Shown one piece after another: positions 1-6,825 of a stretch of 19,701 nucleotides of DNA (positions are counted from its first letter, which is position 1; each line of letters opens with the position of its first letter). Both the position numbers and the translations under genes were made by a program. This DNA comes from CAYTOJ01 sp964439415 (GTDB taxonomy: Bacteria > Pseudomonadota > Alphaproteobacteria > Rickettsiales > CAZAGG01), in NCBI GenBank assembly GCA_964439415.1, contig CAYTOJ010000025.1, positions 1-19,701 on the forward strand, in the 5' to 3' direction. The notes beneath the pieces were generated by a model. The model was not told where the DNA came from and made no database searches. It saw only the letters and a list, made by a program, of their open reading frames with translations.

Positions 1-55
1 TCTATAGCGGACTCTCTCGCTTATACGCTGATCCTATTTTAGGGGGGCATTATAG

Positions 56-179
56 ACCACCACGCTTCGCCCCGATGGGGCTACGCGTAGCGCAGCCATG
101 CGGAGTACCAGCGACTTGGGCGAAGCAGTGCCCGGCGTAGCTGAAGCGTAGCGCAAGCGAAGAGGGGCTGGAGCAACAT
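56..179 (+). repeat. GIY-YIG unit leader, copy 1 (GC-rich, hairpin-forming)
   Basis: This non-coding leader sits directly before the truncated GIY-YIG ORF. It aligns along about 100 bases with 6711-6817, which stands in the same place before the second GIY-YIG ORF. Both begin with the string CCACCACGCTTCGCC and share the words GGCTACGCGT, GGCGAAGCAGTG and TAGCTGAAGCG. Many short complementary words (CTTCGCC/GGCGAAG, TACGCGTA) suggest a folded RNA or DNA structure. In copy 2 the first bases are the CCA end of a tRNA; no tRNA precedes copy 1. Bases 1-55 before it contain nothing I recognise. Confidence 0.6.
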
Positions 180-341
180 ATGTGGTACGTCTATATCATC
201 AGAAGCGTTAATCATCCCGACCAGGAGTACACTGGCGCATCTGAAGATTTAAAACAACGCCTGGCAGCCCATAATGCATGTAAATCAATCCTCACTGCCA
301 AGTTTGCCCCATGCGCGTCTATATCAACTGCTCGCGTATGA
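180..341 (+). pseudogene. GIY-YIG endonuclease fragment, interrupted by a palindromic repeat
   Basis: The ATG at 180 opens a reading frame beginning MWYVYIIRSVNHP, with the YTG variant of the GIY-YIG core and the conserved Arg of LKQR. It is very similar to the ORF at 7022-7255. Homology runs for about 44 codons, to AKFAP. The intact relative continues WELKWYC, but here the frame runs into palindromic repeat copy A and stops with TGA at 339-341. The segment with the conserved Glu (LEFEKYL in the other copy) is gone, so this copy should lack nuclease activity. This is a small-domain GIY-YIG (UPF0213/YhbQ-like) relic. The interruption is seen directly; insertion by the repeat, rather than deletion up to it, is inferred. 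Confidence 0.75.
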
Positions 342-480
342 AGAGTGCGGATTCTTTGCAGTGATTTTGCGAGCAGTATAGACGCGGATTCGGCTGGATT
401 GGCGGCCATGCGCAAACATATAAAATAGAAGTATCGATTTTATGGAATAGACACTATCCTCAAAACACTTAAATAGTGTT
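314..480 (+). repeat. Tripartite palindromic repeat, copy A (upstream of pstC)
   Basis: This is the most diverged of four copies (others at 5224-5362, 8573-8710 and 19427-19564). Stem-loop 1 is extended: CGCGTCTATA and CTGCTCGC (314-336) pair with GCGAGCAG and TATAGACGCG (369-386). The GGCTGGATTGGCGGCCATGCGC block follows, but the left arm of stem-loop 2 is changed (GCGGATTCGG for GCGCATGGGG). Stem-loop 3 is reduced to AACACT-TAAAT-AGTGTT (464-480). The copy lies inside the GIY-YIG relic and ends 25 bases before the pstC start codon, in pstC orientation. An alternative pairing, ACACTAT/ATAGTGT (451-479), is also possible. Confidence 0.7.
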
Positions 481-505
481 CTGAATATATCATGGAGTAT
501 TTGCG

Positions 506-1432
506 GTGAAGGTAGGGTTATTGCGGCGGTTTGATACGCCTGTCAGATGCCTGATAATGTCATCAGCCGCGTTATCAGTGCTGATAAGTGCCATGATCAT
601 GCTGTCAGTGCTTTGGGAATCGTATAAATTCTTTCAAATAGTAAGCCCGGCAGATTTTATATTCGGCCTTAAGTGGAGCCCTCAACTGGCGATAAGGGCG
701 GATCAGGCTGGCTCATCCGGCGCATTCGGCGCGGCTCCCTTATTTGCCGGTACTTTTCTGATAACCATGGTTGCTTTGCTGGTGGCGGTTCCGCTGGGTC
801 TGTTTGCCGCTATTTATATGTCGGAATATGCTGGCTCCAGGCTTCGCGCCATTGCAAAACCTTCGCTTGAACTGCTGGCTGGCATTCCCACGGTTGTATA
901 CGGCTATCTGGCAATTGTGCTGTTCACGCCGTTTGCGCGGGATTTTGCCAGCTCAATCGGCCTGGAAATGGCAACTGAAAGCGCGCTGATAGCTGGCCTG
1001 GTTATGGGGGTGATGATTATACCGCTGGTTTCCTCCCTCTCTGACGATGTTATAAACGCCGTGCCACAAAGCCTGCGGGATGCTTCCCTGGCAATGGGCG
1101 CAACCAGCGCGGAGACGGTGAAAAAGGTAGTGCTTCCGGCGGCAATGCCGGGTATAGTTGCGGCTGTTCTGCTTGCCATGTCCCGCGCAATCGGGGAGAC
1201 TATGATAGTGGTGATGGCAGCCGGATATGCGGCGAATATGACGCTTAACCCGCTGGAATCAGTCACAACGGTTACGGTGCAGATAGTCAAGCTGCTGGTG
1301 GGCGATCAGGAATATGACAACCCTAAAACTCTGGCCGCCTTTGCCTTGGGGTTATGCCTGTTTTTCGCAACGCTTATAATTAATTACCTGGCGGTGAAAA
1401 TGGTGAAGAAATACCGGGAGAAGTATGAATAA
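506..1432 (+). CDS. pstC: Phosphate ABC transporter permease PstC
   Basis: This is an inner-membrane channel subunit of the high-affinity phosphate importer PstSCAB. The 308-residue protein has about six hydrophobic segments. A binding-protein-dependent permease EAA loop lies around residues 190-230 (SLRDASLAMGAT ... LPAAMPG ... SRAIGET). The stretch FGLKWSPQ ... RADQxGSSGAFGAxPLFAGT is typical of alphaproteobacterial PstC. The start is GTG at 506: GGAG lies 8 bases upstream, the in-frame stop at 482-484 blocks extension, and the ATG at 492 is out of frame. Many alphaproteobacterial PstC proteins carry an extra N-terminal membrane region (about 430-490 aa in all, from memory). It is missing here, just where a repeat and an endonuclease unit abut the gene, so the gene may be 5'-truncated. 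pstC overlaps pstA by 8 bases. No pstS is seen upstream. Confidence 0.93.
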   Translation: MKVGLLRRFDTPVRCLIMSSAALSVLISAMIMLSVLWESYKFFQIVSPADFIFGLKWSPQLAIRADQAGSSGAFGAAPLFAGTFLITMVALLVAVPLGLFAAIYMSEYAGSRLRAIAKPSLELLAGIPTVVYGYLAIVLFTPFARDFASSIGLEMATESALIAGLVMGVMIIPLVSSLSDDVINAVPQSLRDASLAMGATSAETVKKVVLPAAMPGIVAAVLLAMSRAIGETMIVVMAAGYAANMTLNPLESVTTVTVQIVKLLVGDQEYDNPKTLAAFALGLCLFFATLIINYLAVKMVKKYREKYE

Positions 1433-2642
1433 GCATTTAATCCGCCGCAGAAGGTCGGAGGCCAGATTCAGATTCTACGGCCTGTTCTCGCTAAGTCTGG
1501 CTGCCCTTATGCTGGTGCTGCTGCTGGGGTATATATTTGTAAAGGGTTTTGGGGCACTGGGCACTACAACGATAAGGCTCCCGGTTTATTTTCCTGAGAA
1601 CATAGGCGCGCAGGCGGGAAATGACAGTTTCCAGATGATTCTGCGAGGCGGCCTTAAGGATTATTTTGGCAGTGACTTAAAAGCGCATGAACTCAAGAAA
1701 GCCTCCCGCCTGTTTACCCTGTTCGCAGCGCAGGAACTGAAAAGTTATTACAATAAAAATCCAGGTATCGCCGGAAGCCGGGTGGGTGTGGTTATCACCG
1801 CATCAGGGGTAGTGGATGGCTATTACCGCGAGCATAAGAAAAGCCAGCACAGCCTGGACGATACATCACTGAAGCTACTGGCAAAGCTGGAGAATGATGG
1901 CAGGATTGAGCGGAAGTTTAACTGGAATTTTCTGCTGAACGCTGATTCCCGCATGGCTGAATACGCAGGCATACTGGGCGCGGCGGCGGGTTCGCTTCTG
2001 ACTGTGCTAATCTGCATGGCACTGGCATTGCCCATAGGCGTTGCGGCGGCCATATATTTAAATGAATTCGGCAAGCAGTCAAAATTCAAGGAAATCATTG
2101 AAATCAATGTGGCGAATCTGGCGGCGGTTCCCTCCATAATCTACGGTCTGCTTGGGCTGGTGCTATACCTGCAATTGATGCAGCTAACCCGCTCATCCAG
2201 CCTGGTGGGTGGGCTGACGCTGGCTTTAATGGCACTGCCGATAGTGATAATCAGCGCGAAAGCCGCACTTAGCGCCGTTCCGGATTCCATACGTCAGGGG
2301 GCACTGGCTCTGGGGGCATCCCCTGTGCAGGTGGTATTCCACCATGTTCTGCCCCTGGGTGCACCAGGCATCATGACCGGGGTTATACTGGCTGTATCCC
2401 GCGTACTGGGGGAGACTGCGCCATTGCTGATGATCGGCATGGTGGCATTTGTGGCCGATGTTCCGCAAAACTTCCTTGACCCGGCGGTAACCATGCCGGT
2501 GCAGGTTTATTTATGGTCGAGCAGCCCGGAATCCGGGTTTGTCAGCCGCACATCCGGCTGTATCATGATGCTGCTGATCATGCTGTTTGCACTGAACCTG
2601 ATTAGCATATATATACGCCGCAAATTTGAGCGAAGATGGTAG
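1425..2642 (+). CDS. pstA: Phosphate ABC transporter permease PstA (long form)
   Basis: This is the second channel subunit of the Pst phosphate importer. The 405-residue protein has one N-terminal membrane helix (about 17-38) and a soluble region to about 175 that matches the DUF3333-type extension of alphaproteobacterial PstA. The permease domain then follows, with about five helices and an EAA loop near 288-333 (SIRQGALALGASPVQV ... LPLGAPG ... SRVLGETAP). GGGAG lies just before the ATG. The ORF overlaps the end of pstC and the start of pstB (ATG at 2636, stop at 2640-2642), so the three genes are probably translationally coupled in one transcript. The periplasmic-side extension is a lineage trait, not an anomaly. 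Confidence 0.94.
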   Translation: MNKHLIRRRRSEARFRFYGLFSLSLAALMLVLLLGYIFVKGFGALGTTTIRLPVYFPENIGAQAGNDSFQMILRGGLKDYFGSDLKAHELKKASRLFTLFAAQELKSYYNKNPGIAGSRVGVVITASGVVDGYYREHKKSQHSLDDTSLKLLAKLENDGRIERKFNWNFLLNADSRMAEYAGILGAAAGSLLTVLICMALALPIGVAAAIYLNEFGKQSKFKEIIEINVANLAAVPSIIYGLLGLVLYLQLMQLTRSSSLVGGLTLALMALPIVIISAKAALSAVPDSIRQGALALGASPVQVVFHHVLPLGAPGIMTGVILAVSRVLGETAPLLMIGMVAFVADVPQNFLDPAVTMPVQVYLWSSSPESGFVSRTSGCIMMLLIMLFALNLISIYIRRKFERRW

Positions 2643-3409
2643 AAGAAAACGCCAGCCCTAAAATATCCGTAAGGAACTTAAGCGTATTCTATGGCGCGAA
2701 GCAGGCGCTTGATGATGTCAGTCTGGATATTGCGGAGAAGAAAGTTACGGCTTTAATTGGCTCCTCCGGTTGCGGCAAGTCCAGCTTCCTGCGCTGTATT
2801 AACCGCATGAACGATACTATTCCCAGTGCCCGCATGATCGGCAGTATAATGATAAACGGCGCGAATATTCTGGATGCCTCGGTGGATGTTGTAGTGCTGA
2901 GAACAAAAATAGGCATGGTTTTTCAGAAACCTAACCCATTCCCGAAATCCATTTTTGAGAATGTGGCTTATGGGCCGCGCATCCATGGCCTGTGTCAGAA
3001 TAAACAGGAACTGGAGTCGCTCGTTGCTACATCCCTGCAACGTGCCGGGCTGTGGGCGGAGGTGAAAGACCGCCTGCATGAGCCGGGAACCAGCCTGTCC
3101 GGCGGGCAGCAGCAACGCCTTTGCATCGCCCGCTGCATTGCCATTCACCCTGAGATAATATTGATGGACGAACCTTGCTCAGCCCTTGACCCCATAGCCA
3201 CAGCAAGGGTGGAGGAGCTTATCCTGGATCTGGCGGAGAATTATACCATTGTCATCGTCACCCACTCAATGTCCCAGGCTTCGCGCATTTCAGCCAGCAC
3301 CGCATTTTTCCATATGGGCAAAATAGTTGAGGTGGGCGCTACATCGCAAATCTTCCGCGCCCCTAAAATGCAGCAGACGCAGGACTATATCAGCGGAAAG
3401 TTTGGGTAG
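2636..3409 (+). CDS. pstB: Phosphate ABC transporter ATP-binding protein PstB
   Basis: This is the cytoplasmic ATPase that powers PstCA. Its 257 residues are the normal length. Motifs seen are Walker A GSSGCGKSS (42-50), Q-loop Gln97 in VFQKPNPFP, signature LSGGQQQR (154-161), Walker B IILMDEP (174-180), D-loop SALDP and H-loop VTHSM (His210). INRMND and FQKPNPFPKSI are characteristic of PstB rather than of other ABC ATPases. The ATG overlaps the end of pstA. The usual downstream phoU is absent from the window. An in-frame run resembling the C-terminus of GapR starts directly after the stop codon (see 3410-3484). Confidence 0.96.
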   Translation: MVEENASPKISVRNLSVFYGAKQALDDVSLDIAEKKVTALIGSSGCGKSSFLRCINRMNDTIPSARMIGSIMINGANILDASVDVVVLRTKIGMVFQKPNPFPKSIFENVAYGPRIHGLCQNKQELESLVATSLQRAGLWAEVKDRLHEPGTSLSGGQQQRLCIARCIAIHPEIILMDEPCSALDPIATARVEELILDLAENYTIVIVTHSMSQASRISASTAFFHMGKIVEVGATSQIFRAPKMQQTQDYISGKFG

Positions 3410-3484
3410 GAAGTTTTTGAAGAAGCGAAAGCAGATGGCATAGGAGATAACCTAAAAGTCATCAAGCAGGTAATTTCAAAATGA
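3410..3484 (+). pseudogene. GapR (DUF2312)-like C-terminal remnant
   Basis: The 24 sense codons after the pstB TAG, in the same frame, read EVFEEAKADG...DNLKVIKQV..., then TGA at 3482-3484. This resembles the segment EVYAEAKGNGFDVKVLKKVV of GapR/DUF2312, the AT-rich-DNA-binding nucleoid protein common in alphaproteobacteria. There is no start codon and no N-terminal part, so it is a scrap rather than a gene. It may mark an old rearrangement 3' of pstB, where phoU would be expected. The match rests on about 24 residues recalled by eye, so chance similarity is possible. Confidence 0.35.
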
Positions 3485-3625
3485 ACAACCTCTCAGAACC
3501 TGACCTTTGCCGGATTTTTATTATACTCCTTATCTCGCCCTTGGATTCCTTATACACTTTCATCTATCACAAGCCTCACTTGGCAATGGCTGCCTTGAAA
3601 CGCAATAACTTGAAAAGGAATATTT

Positions 3626-4165
3626 ATGAAAAATATGATCACACTCATTACAGTGGCTGCTATAGCAGGTATGCCAACTCAAAGTCATGCTGCTTCTGAA
3701 GCAAGCAGTAAAGCTAAAGTTGATTATAAGGATGATGGCGGATATGAAGCAAAGCGTAGTTCCGAGACCACTGATGCTGTTGGCACTAATGTATCCAAAG
3801 ACTCTCAGGTGGATGTGGATGTAGACTCACGCGGAATGATTAAAAAGACTGTTAAGAGCGAGACCACCACCGACCCCAAAGGAATTATGAACCAGAAGGA
3901 GGATGACGGTAAAAGTGTTTTCGAGGAAAAAGCGAACGGTGGCTATAAACAGACTACCACCAGAAAACACACCGACAGAAACGGAACGAATGTAACTTAT
4001 AAAACCGTAACTGATGTGGATGTTGATGATTTGGGTAATGTCACCACCACTGCTAAAACAGAAAAGACACTGGATCCGAAAGGCCTGTTCAACAGCAAAA
4101 CTACAACCAGCACTACAAAATCAGTTAACGGGCAGGTAGTTGAGCAAAAGAAGAAGATGGATTAG
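3626..4165 (+). CDS. Small secreted protein with two internal repeats, function unknown
   Basis: The 179-residue protein begins with a Sec-type signal peptide (MKNMITLITVAAIAGMPTQSHA, likely cut after SHA near residue 22). The mature part is hydrophilic and rich in Thr, Lys, Asp and Val. It consists of two tandem units of about 60 residues. Each has GGY, a Lys/Thr-rich strand, GTNV, a VDVD motif, a central Gly (SRGMI / DLGNV), TxKTE-like residues and the landmark DPKGI/LxN. The pattern suggests a repetitive beta-rich periplasmic or surface protein. AAGGAA sits 7 bases before the ATG, which supports this start. It stands alone between pstB and a convergent EAL gene that begins 5 bases past its end. 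I do not recognise a family. Confidence 0.72.
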   Translation: MKNMITLITVAAIAGMPTQSHAASEASSKAKVDYKDDGGYEAKRSSETTDAVGTNVSKDSQVDVDVDSRGMIKKTVKSETTTDPKGIMNQKEDDGKSVFEEKANGGYKQTTTRKHTDRNGTNVTYKTVTDVDVDDLGNVTTTAKTEKTLDPKGLFNSKTTTSTTKSVNGQVVEQKKKMD

Positions 4166-4170
4166 CAGGT

Positions 4171-5202
4171 TCAAATGCCAGGCCGCTCAGGCTTGGAGAA
4201 GTGATAACCCTGAAACAGGTCTACCCCAAGTTTGTGCAGCTTTTTGAAGGTGTCTTCATCCTCGACGCCTTCAGCCAGCACAGTGCAGTTATTAGCGTGT
4301 GCGTATTTTATCAGCTTGGATAACGCATTCGATGATTCGCTCTGCGCAGTGTTTCGATCCAGCTTGATAAAATCCGGCCTGATCAGTGGGAAGATGCGTT
4401 CGCACTCGGCAAAGTCTCTGACATCGTCCAGCGCGATAAAGTAACCCTTGCTCCGGCAGAAATCCACCACACGCTCCGGCGATATTTTGCCGGAAGTCTG
4501 GAAACTGATGGGGAACTCCAGAACAATCCTGCGGGTAAGCAGCCCTTGCCTGCGGGATTCCGCGTCCAGCCCTTCCAGGTATTTACTGGGCTTTAATATG
4601 AAGTCTGGCATGAAGTTTATAAACAGCATTCCCGCTAGATTAAAATGCACAAAATCCCGCACCGCCAGCACTTGCAGATGGCGATCTATTACGTGCCTGA
4701 TATTCAGCACTTTACTTGCTTCTATAATCTCATGGCCGCTTATACTCTCCCCGCTTTCGGTTAAAATCCTCGCGAAGGACTCCCACCCGAAAACACTGCC
4801 TTTCCTATCAACAACAGACTGGAAGTGGCAAATGATCATATTGGTTTGCAGGTAATCCAGCAGCCAGCTGTTCTGTGCCTGCTTTTCCAGTTCACGCAGG
4901 CTTTTCGCTGAGTATGGTATTTCATTAGCGCGTGGCGGGTTGAGGTTTTGCAGCAGAGCGGGTTTTAAATCACCACCGATGGAGGATAGCGCCTTATGCG
5001 CATCCTCCCACTTTTCTGTCCAGCGCTCCCCCATATTGGCGGCTATGTAGCCTTCAAAAGGTTTCCATACGCAGCTTCCATGGCTGAGGCGTTTAGCCAG
5101 GAACTCTCCATTTTCGCCATTTTGAATCGGCAGGCATAACCAGTAATAGGAAACAGCCTTAAGGTTGGGATTGCCAGCGGGGTTTATAATGGTATCCTCC
5201 AT
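4171..5202 (-). CDS. EAL-domain protein, probable cyclic-di-GMP phosphodiesterase
   Basis: This 343-residue soluble protein has an EAL domain at about 115-340 and an N-terminal ~110 residues that I do not recognise. No GGDEF domain, transmembrane segment or signal peptide is visible. The signature EAL is changed to E-S-F (WESFAR, Glu141). The other landmarks remain: Asn196 (INFMP), Glu229 (VLEF), Asp259-Asp260 (ALDDV, replacing the usual DDFGTG), Lys280 (IKLDR), Glu311/Glu314 (AEGVE) and QGYHFSKP (from Gln331). The metal and catalytic acids are therefore largely present. Loss of the TG part of loop 6 makes activity uncertain; it could act as a c-di-GMP sensor. It converges with the secreted-protein gene. 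Its start lies behind repeat copy B, which points the other way. Confidence 0.85.
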   Translation of the reverse strand: MEDTIINPAGNPNLKAVSYYWLCLPIQNGENGEFLAKRLSHGSCVWKPFEGYIAANMGERWTEKWEDAHKALSSIGGDLKPALLQNLNPPRANEIPYSAKSLRELEKQAQNSWLLDYLQTNMIICHFQSVVDRKGSVFGWESFARILTESGESISGHEIIEASKVLNIRHVIDRHLQVLAVRDFVHFNLAGMLFINFMPDFILKPSKYLEGLDAESRRQGLLTRRIVLEFPISFQTSGKISPERVVDFCRSKGYFIALDDVRDFAECERIFPLIRPDFIKLDRNTAQSESSNALSKLIKYAHANNCTVLAEGVEDEDTFKKLHKLGVDLFQGYHFSKPERPGI

Positions 5203-5223
5203 TTTTACTTGAGTCTTTCGAGT

Positions 5224-5362
5224 TATACTGCTCGCGTTTGAAGAGTGTGGATTTAAGTGCAGTTAAATTGCGAGCAGTATATACGCGCATGTGGCTGGAT
5301 TGGCGGCCATGCGCAAATATATGAACAATATATCCATAACACTCTTCAAGTGTTTTGGATAT
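5224..5362 (+). repeat. Tripartite palindromic repeat, copy B (upstream of dapF)
   Basis: The copy has three stem-loops in order. Stem 1 is TATACTGCTCGCG (5224-5236) with TGCGAGCAGTATA (5269-5281). Stem 2 is GCGCATG ... CATGCGC (5285-5314) enclosing TGGCTGGATTGGCGGC. Stem 3 is ATATCCATAACACT (5330-5343), loop CTTCA, and AGTGTTTTGGATAT (5349-5362), with one mismatch. The loop of stem 1 contains TGAAGAGTGT (5239-5248), the exact complement of ACACTCTTCA (5339-5348) in stem-loop 3. It fills the spacer between the divergent EAL gene and dapF, ending 28 bases before dapF in dapF orientation. Confidence 0.8.
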
Positions 5363-5390
5363 AACAGCCATTTATTAGCGAAGTCTTAAT

Positions 5391-6203
5391 ATGATTGAAT
5401 TCATCAAAATGCATGGGCTTGGCAATGATTTTGCGGTTTTTGATGCCCGTCAGCAGAATCTCCCGGATTTAACCCCTGTAATAATTCAAAAGCTGGCTGA
5501 CAGACGCAGAGGCATTGGTTTTGATCAGCTTGTAATAATAGAGAACAGCCAGAAGTCTGATGTTTTCATGCGGCTTTATAATGCGGATGGCTCAGTCACC
5601 GGCGCATGTGGCAACGCCACCCGCTGCATCGCCAGATATATTATGGATGGGAACAAAAGTGATAAAGCCAAAGTGGAGACTGTAAGCGGAATACTGAACT
5701 GTTCACGCATGAATGATCATTTGATAACCGTGGATATGGGGCAGGCTAGGCTAGGCTGGCGGGATGTTCCATTAGCCTTTGAGGCTGACACTATAAATTT
5801 GCCAATTAGTGAGGGCGAATTATCAAACCCTGTCGCACTTAGCATGGGTAATCCCCACGCTGTGTTTTTTGTGGATGATATTAAAGCTGTGAATCTTGCC
5901 ATGCTGGGAGCAAAACTGGAGCATCACCCGATATTCCCTGAACGCGCTAATATAGGTGTGGCAGCAGTTCGCAGCCGCAATGAACTTGATTTAAGAGTAT
6001 GGGAACGGGGAGCGGGAGAGACCGAAGCCTGCGGCACTGGCGCTTGCGCTGCGGCAGTGGCTGCGCTACTGCGCGGTTTCGCGGATGCCAGAATCACTGT
6101 ACATCTACCCGGCGGCGAACTTTTTATCACGTCAACTGATTCGCTGAATGTAACCATGACAGGAGCGGCTGAAATATCCTATCAAGGATCAATTAATCTA
6201 TAG
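5391..6203 (+). CDS. dapF: Diaminopimelate epimerase DapF
   Basis: DapF converts LL- to meso-diaminopimelate, the penultimate step of lysine synthesis and the source of the peptidoglycan cross-linking residue. It is cytosolic and cofactor-free. The 270-residue length is normal. It opens with the family hallmark FxKMHGLGNDF (residues 4-14). The two catalytic cysteines are visible: Cys73 in GACGNATRC and Cys214 in EACGTGACA. The SMGNPHAVFF substrate-loop motif lies at 151-160. The ATG is preceded by only a weak Shine-Dalgarno-like sequence. Repeat copy B lies directly upstream. The next gene downstream is more than 400 bases away. Confidence 0.96.
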   Translation: MIEFIKMHGLGNDFAVFDARQQNLPDLTPVIIQKLADRRRGIGFDQLVIIENSQKSDVFMRLYNADGSVTGACGNATRCIARYIMDGNKSDKAKVETVSGILNCSRMNDHLITVDMGQARLGWRDVPLAFEADTINLPISEGELSNPVALSMGNPHAVFFVDDIKAVNLAMLGAKLEHHPIFPERANIGVAAVRSRNELDLRVWERGAGETEACGTGACAAAVAALLRGFADARITVHLPGGELFITSTDSLNVTMTGAAEISYQGSINL

Positions 6204-6254
6204 CTGTCATACCTTTGAAGCGTGTGGGGAGCTACTAAACAAACTTACCTTGTC

Positions 6255-6503
6255 AGAGGTTATTGCCGATTTCTACTCTAGCTTGCTGCAAACTGCAGTT
6301 TTTGCTTAGCGACTATGTCGCTGCGCTGCAAATTACTCGGCACGAAAGTGCCTGCGTCATTTGTCTGCGCTGACCAAGTTTCATGTATGTAGAATACACT
6401 GGAACTTCGTCTGCGCTAAAAACAGCTTCGCTGTTTTCTAAACGCTGGACTCTCAAAAACTGCCGTTTTCGCTGACGCTATAGCGAAATCGACAACAACC
6501 TCT
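6255..6503. mobile_element. ~249-bp MITE-like long imperfect palindrome (element 1)
   Basis: This element fills most of the 436-base gap between dapF and tRNA-Lys, and I see no coding potential in it. Its two ends are inverted copies over about 50 bases. The left arm (6255-6304: AGAGGTTATTGCCGATTTC ... TAGC ... GCAGTTTTTG) pairs with the right arm (6454-6503: CAAAAACTGCCG ... GCTATAGCGAAATCG ... AACCTCT). The centre, near CATGTATGTAGAATACA, is also weakly palindromic, so the whole piece could fold as one long hairpin. There is no transposase. A clear target duplication is not visible. It is presumably a non-autonomous element or a degenerate relic. Confidence 0.5.
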
Positions 6504-6639
6504 AAGAGTGGTAAAAATGACAATATACCCATTGCACTTCCATAATTGAAATGTAATAAGTGTATGCATCAGCGATTTGCTATCCGAAGCTTTGGCTTGG
6601 AGGTATGTTTTATCAAATATCCTGTTTAATGATGTAATT

Positions 6640-6715
6640 GGACCATTAGCTCAGTCGGTAGAGCGGTTGACTCTTAATCAATAGGTCGCAGGTTCGAATC
6701 CTGCATGGTCCACCA
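6640..6715 (+). tRNA. tRNA-Lys (anticodon CTT)
   Basis: A complete cloverleaf is visible: acceptor GGACCAT (6640-6646) with ATGGTCC (6705-6711), D arm GCTC/GAGC around AGTCGGTA, and anticodon stem GTTGA/TCAAT with loop CTCTTAA. This gives anticodon CTT, which reads AAG. The variable loop is AGGTC and the T arm is GCAGG-TTCGAAT-CCTGC. The discriminator is A, and CCA is genome-encoded (6713-6715). The downstream GIY-YIG leader repeat begins within these last bases. Confidence 0.97.
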
Positions 6716-6817
6716 CGCTTCGCCTTCGGCTACGCGTGGCGCAGCCACGACGGAGCTGAACTTAGGCGAAGCAGTGTCCGGCATAGCTGAAGCGAAGCGT
6801 AAGCGACGACGGACAGG
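6711..6817 (+). repeat. GIY-YIG unit leader, copy 2 (starts on the tRNA CCA end)
   Basis: This is homologous to 56-179 by eye over about 100 bases. The shared homology starts at CCACCACGCTTCGCC, whose first part is the 3' end of tRNA-Lys. It contains complementary words (CGCTTCGCC / GGCGAAGC, TGGCGCAGCCA) that allow hairpins. In copy 1 the leader runs directly into the GIY-YIG ATG. Here a second hairpin element (6826-7019) separates leader and ORF. Confidence 0.6.
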
Positions 6818-6825
6818 GGAATCAA

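Noticed and set aside
212..415. Minus-strand ORF starting MRMAANPA within repeat copy A
   Set aside because: The words come from stem-loop 2 of the repeat. The same peptide start appears wherever the repeat occurs, so it is a by-product of the palindrome.
904..1290. Long antisense ORFs inside pstC, pccA, the MuF toxin and yifB (for example 904-1290 and 9088-9645 on the minus strand)
   Set aside because: They are shadows of conserved genes in other frames, with no homology-like composition of their own.
3481..3699. A 72-codon ORF before the secreted-protein gene
   Set aside because: It overlaps the well-supported signal-peptide ORF, has no ribosome-binding site, and its end reads the signal peptide region in the wrong frame.
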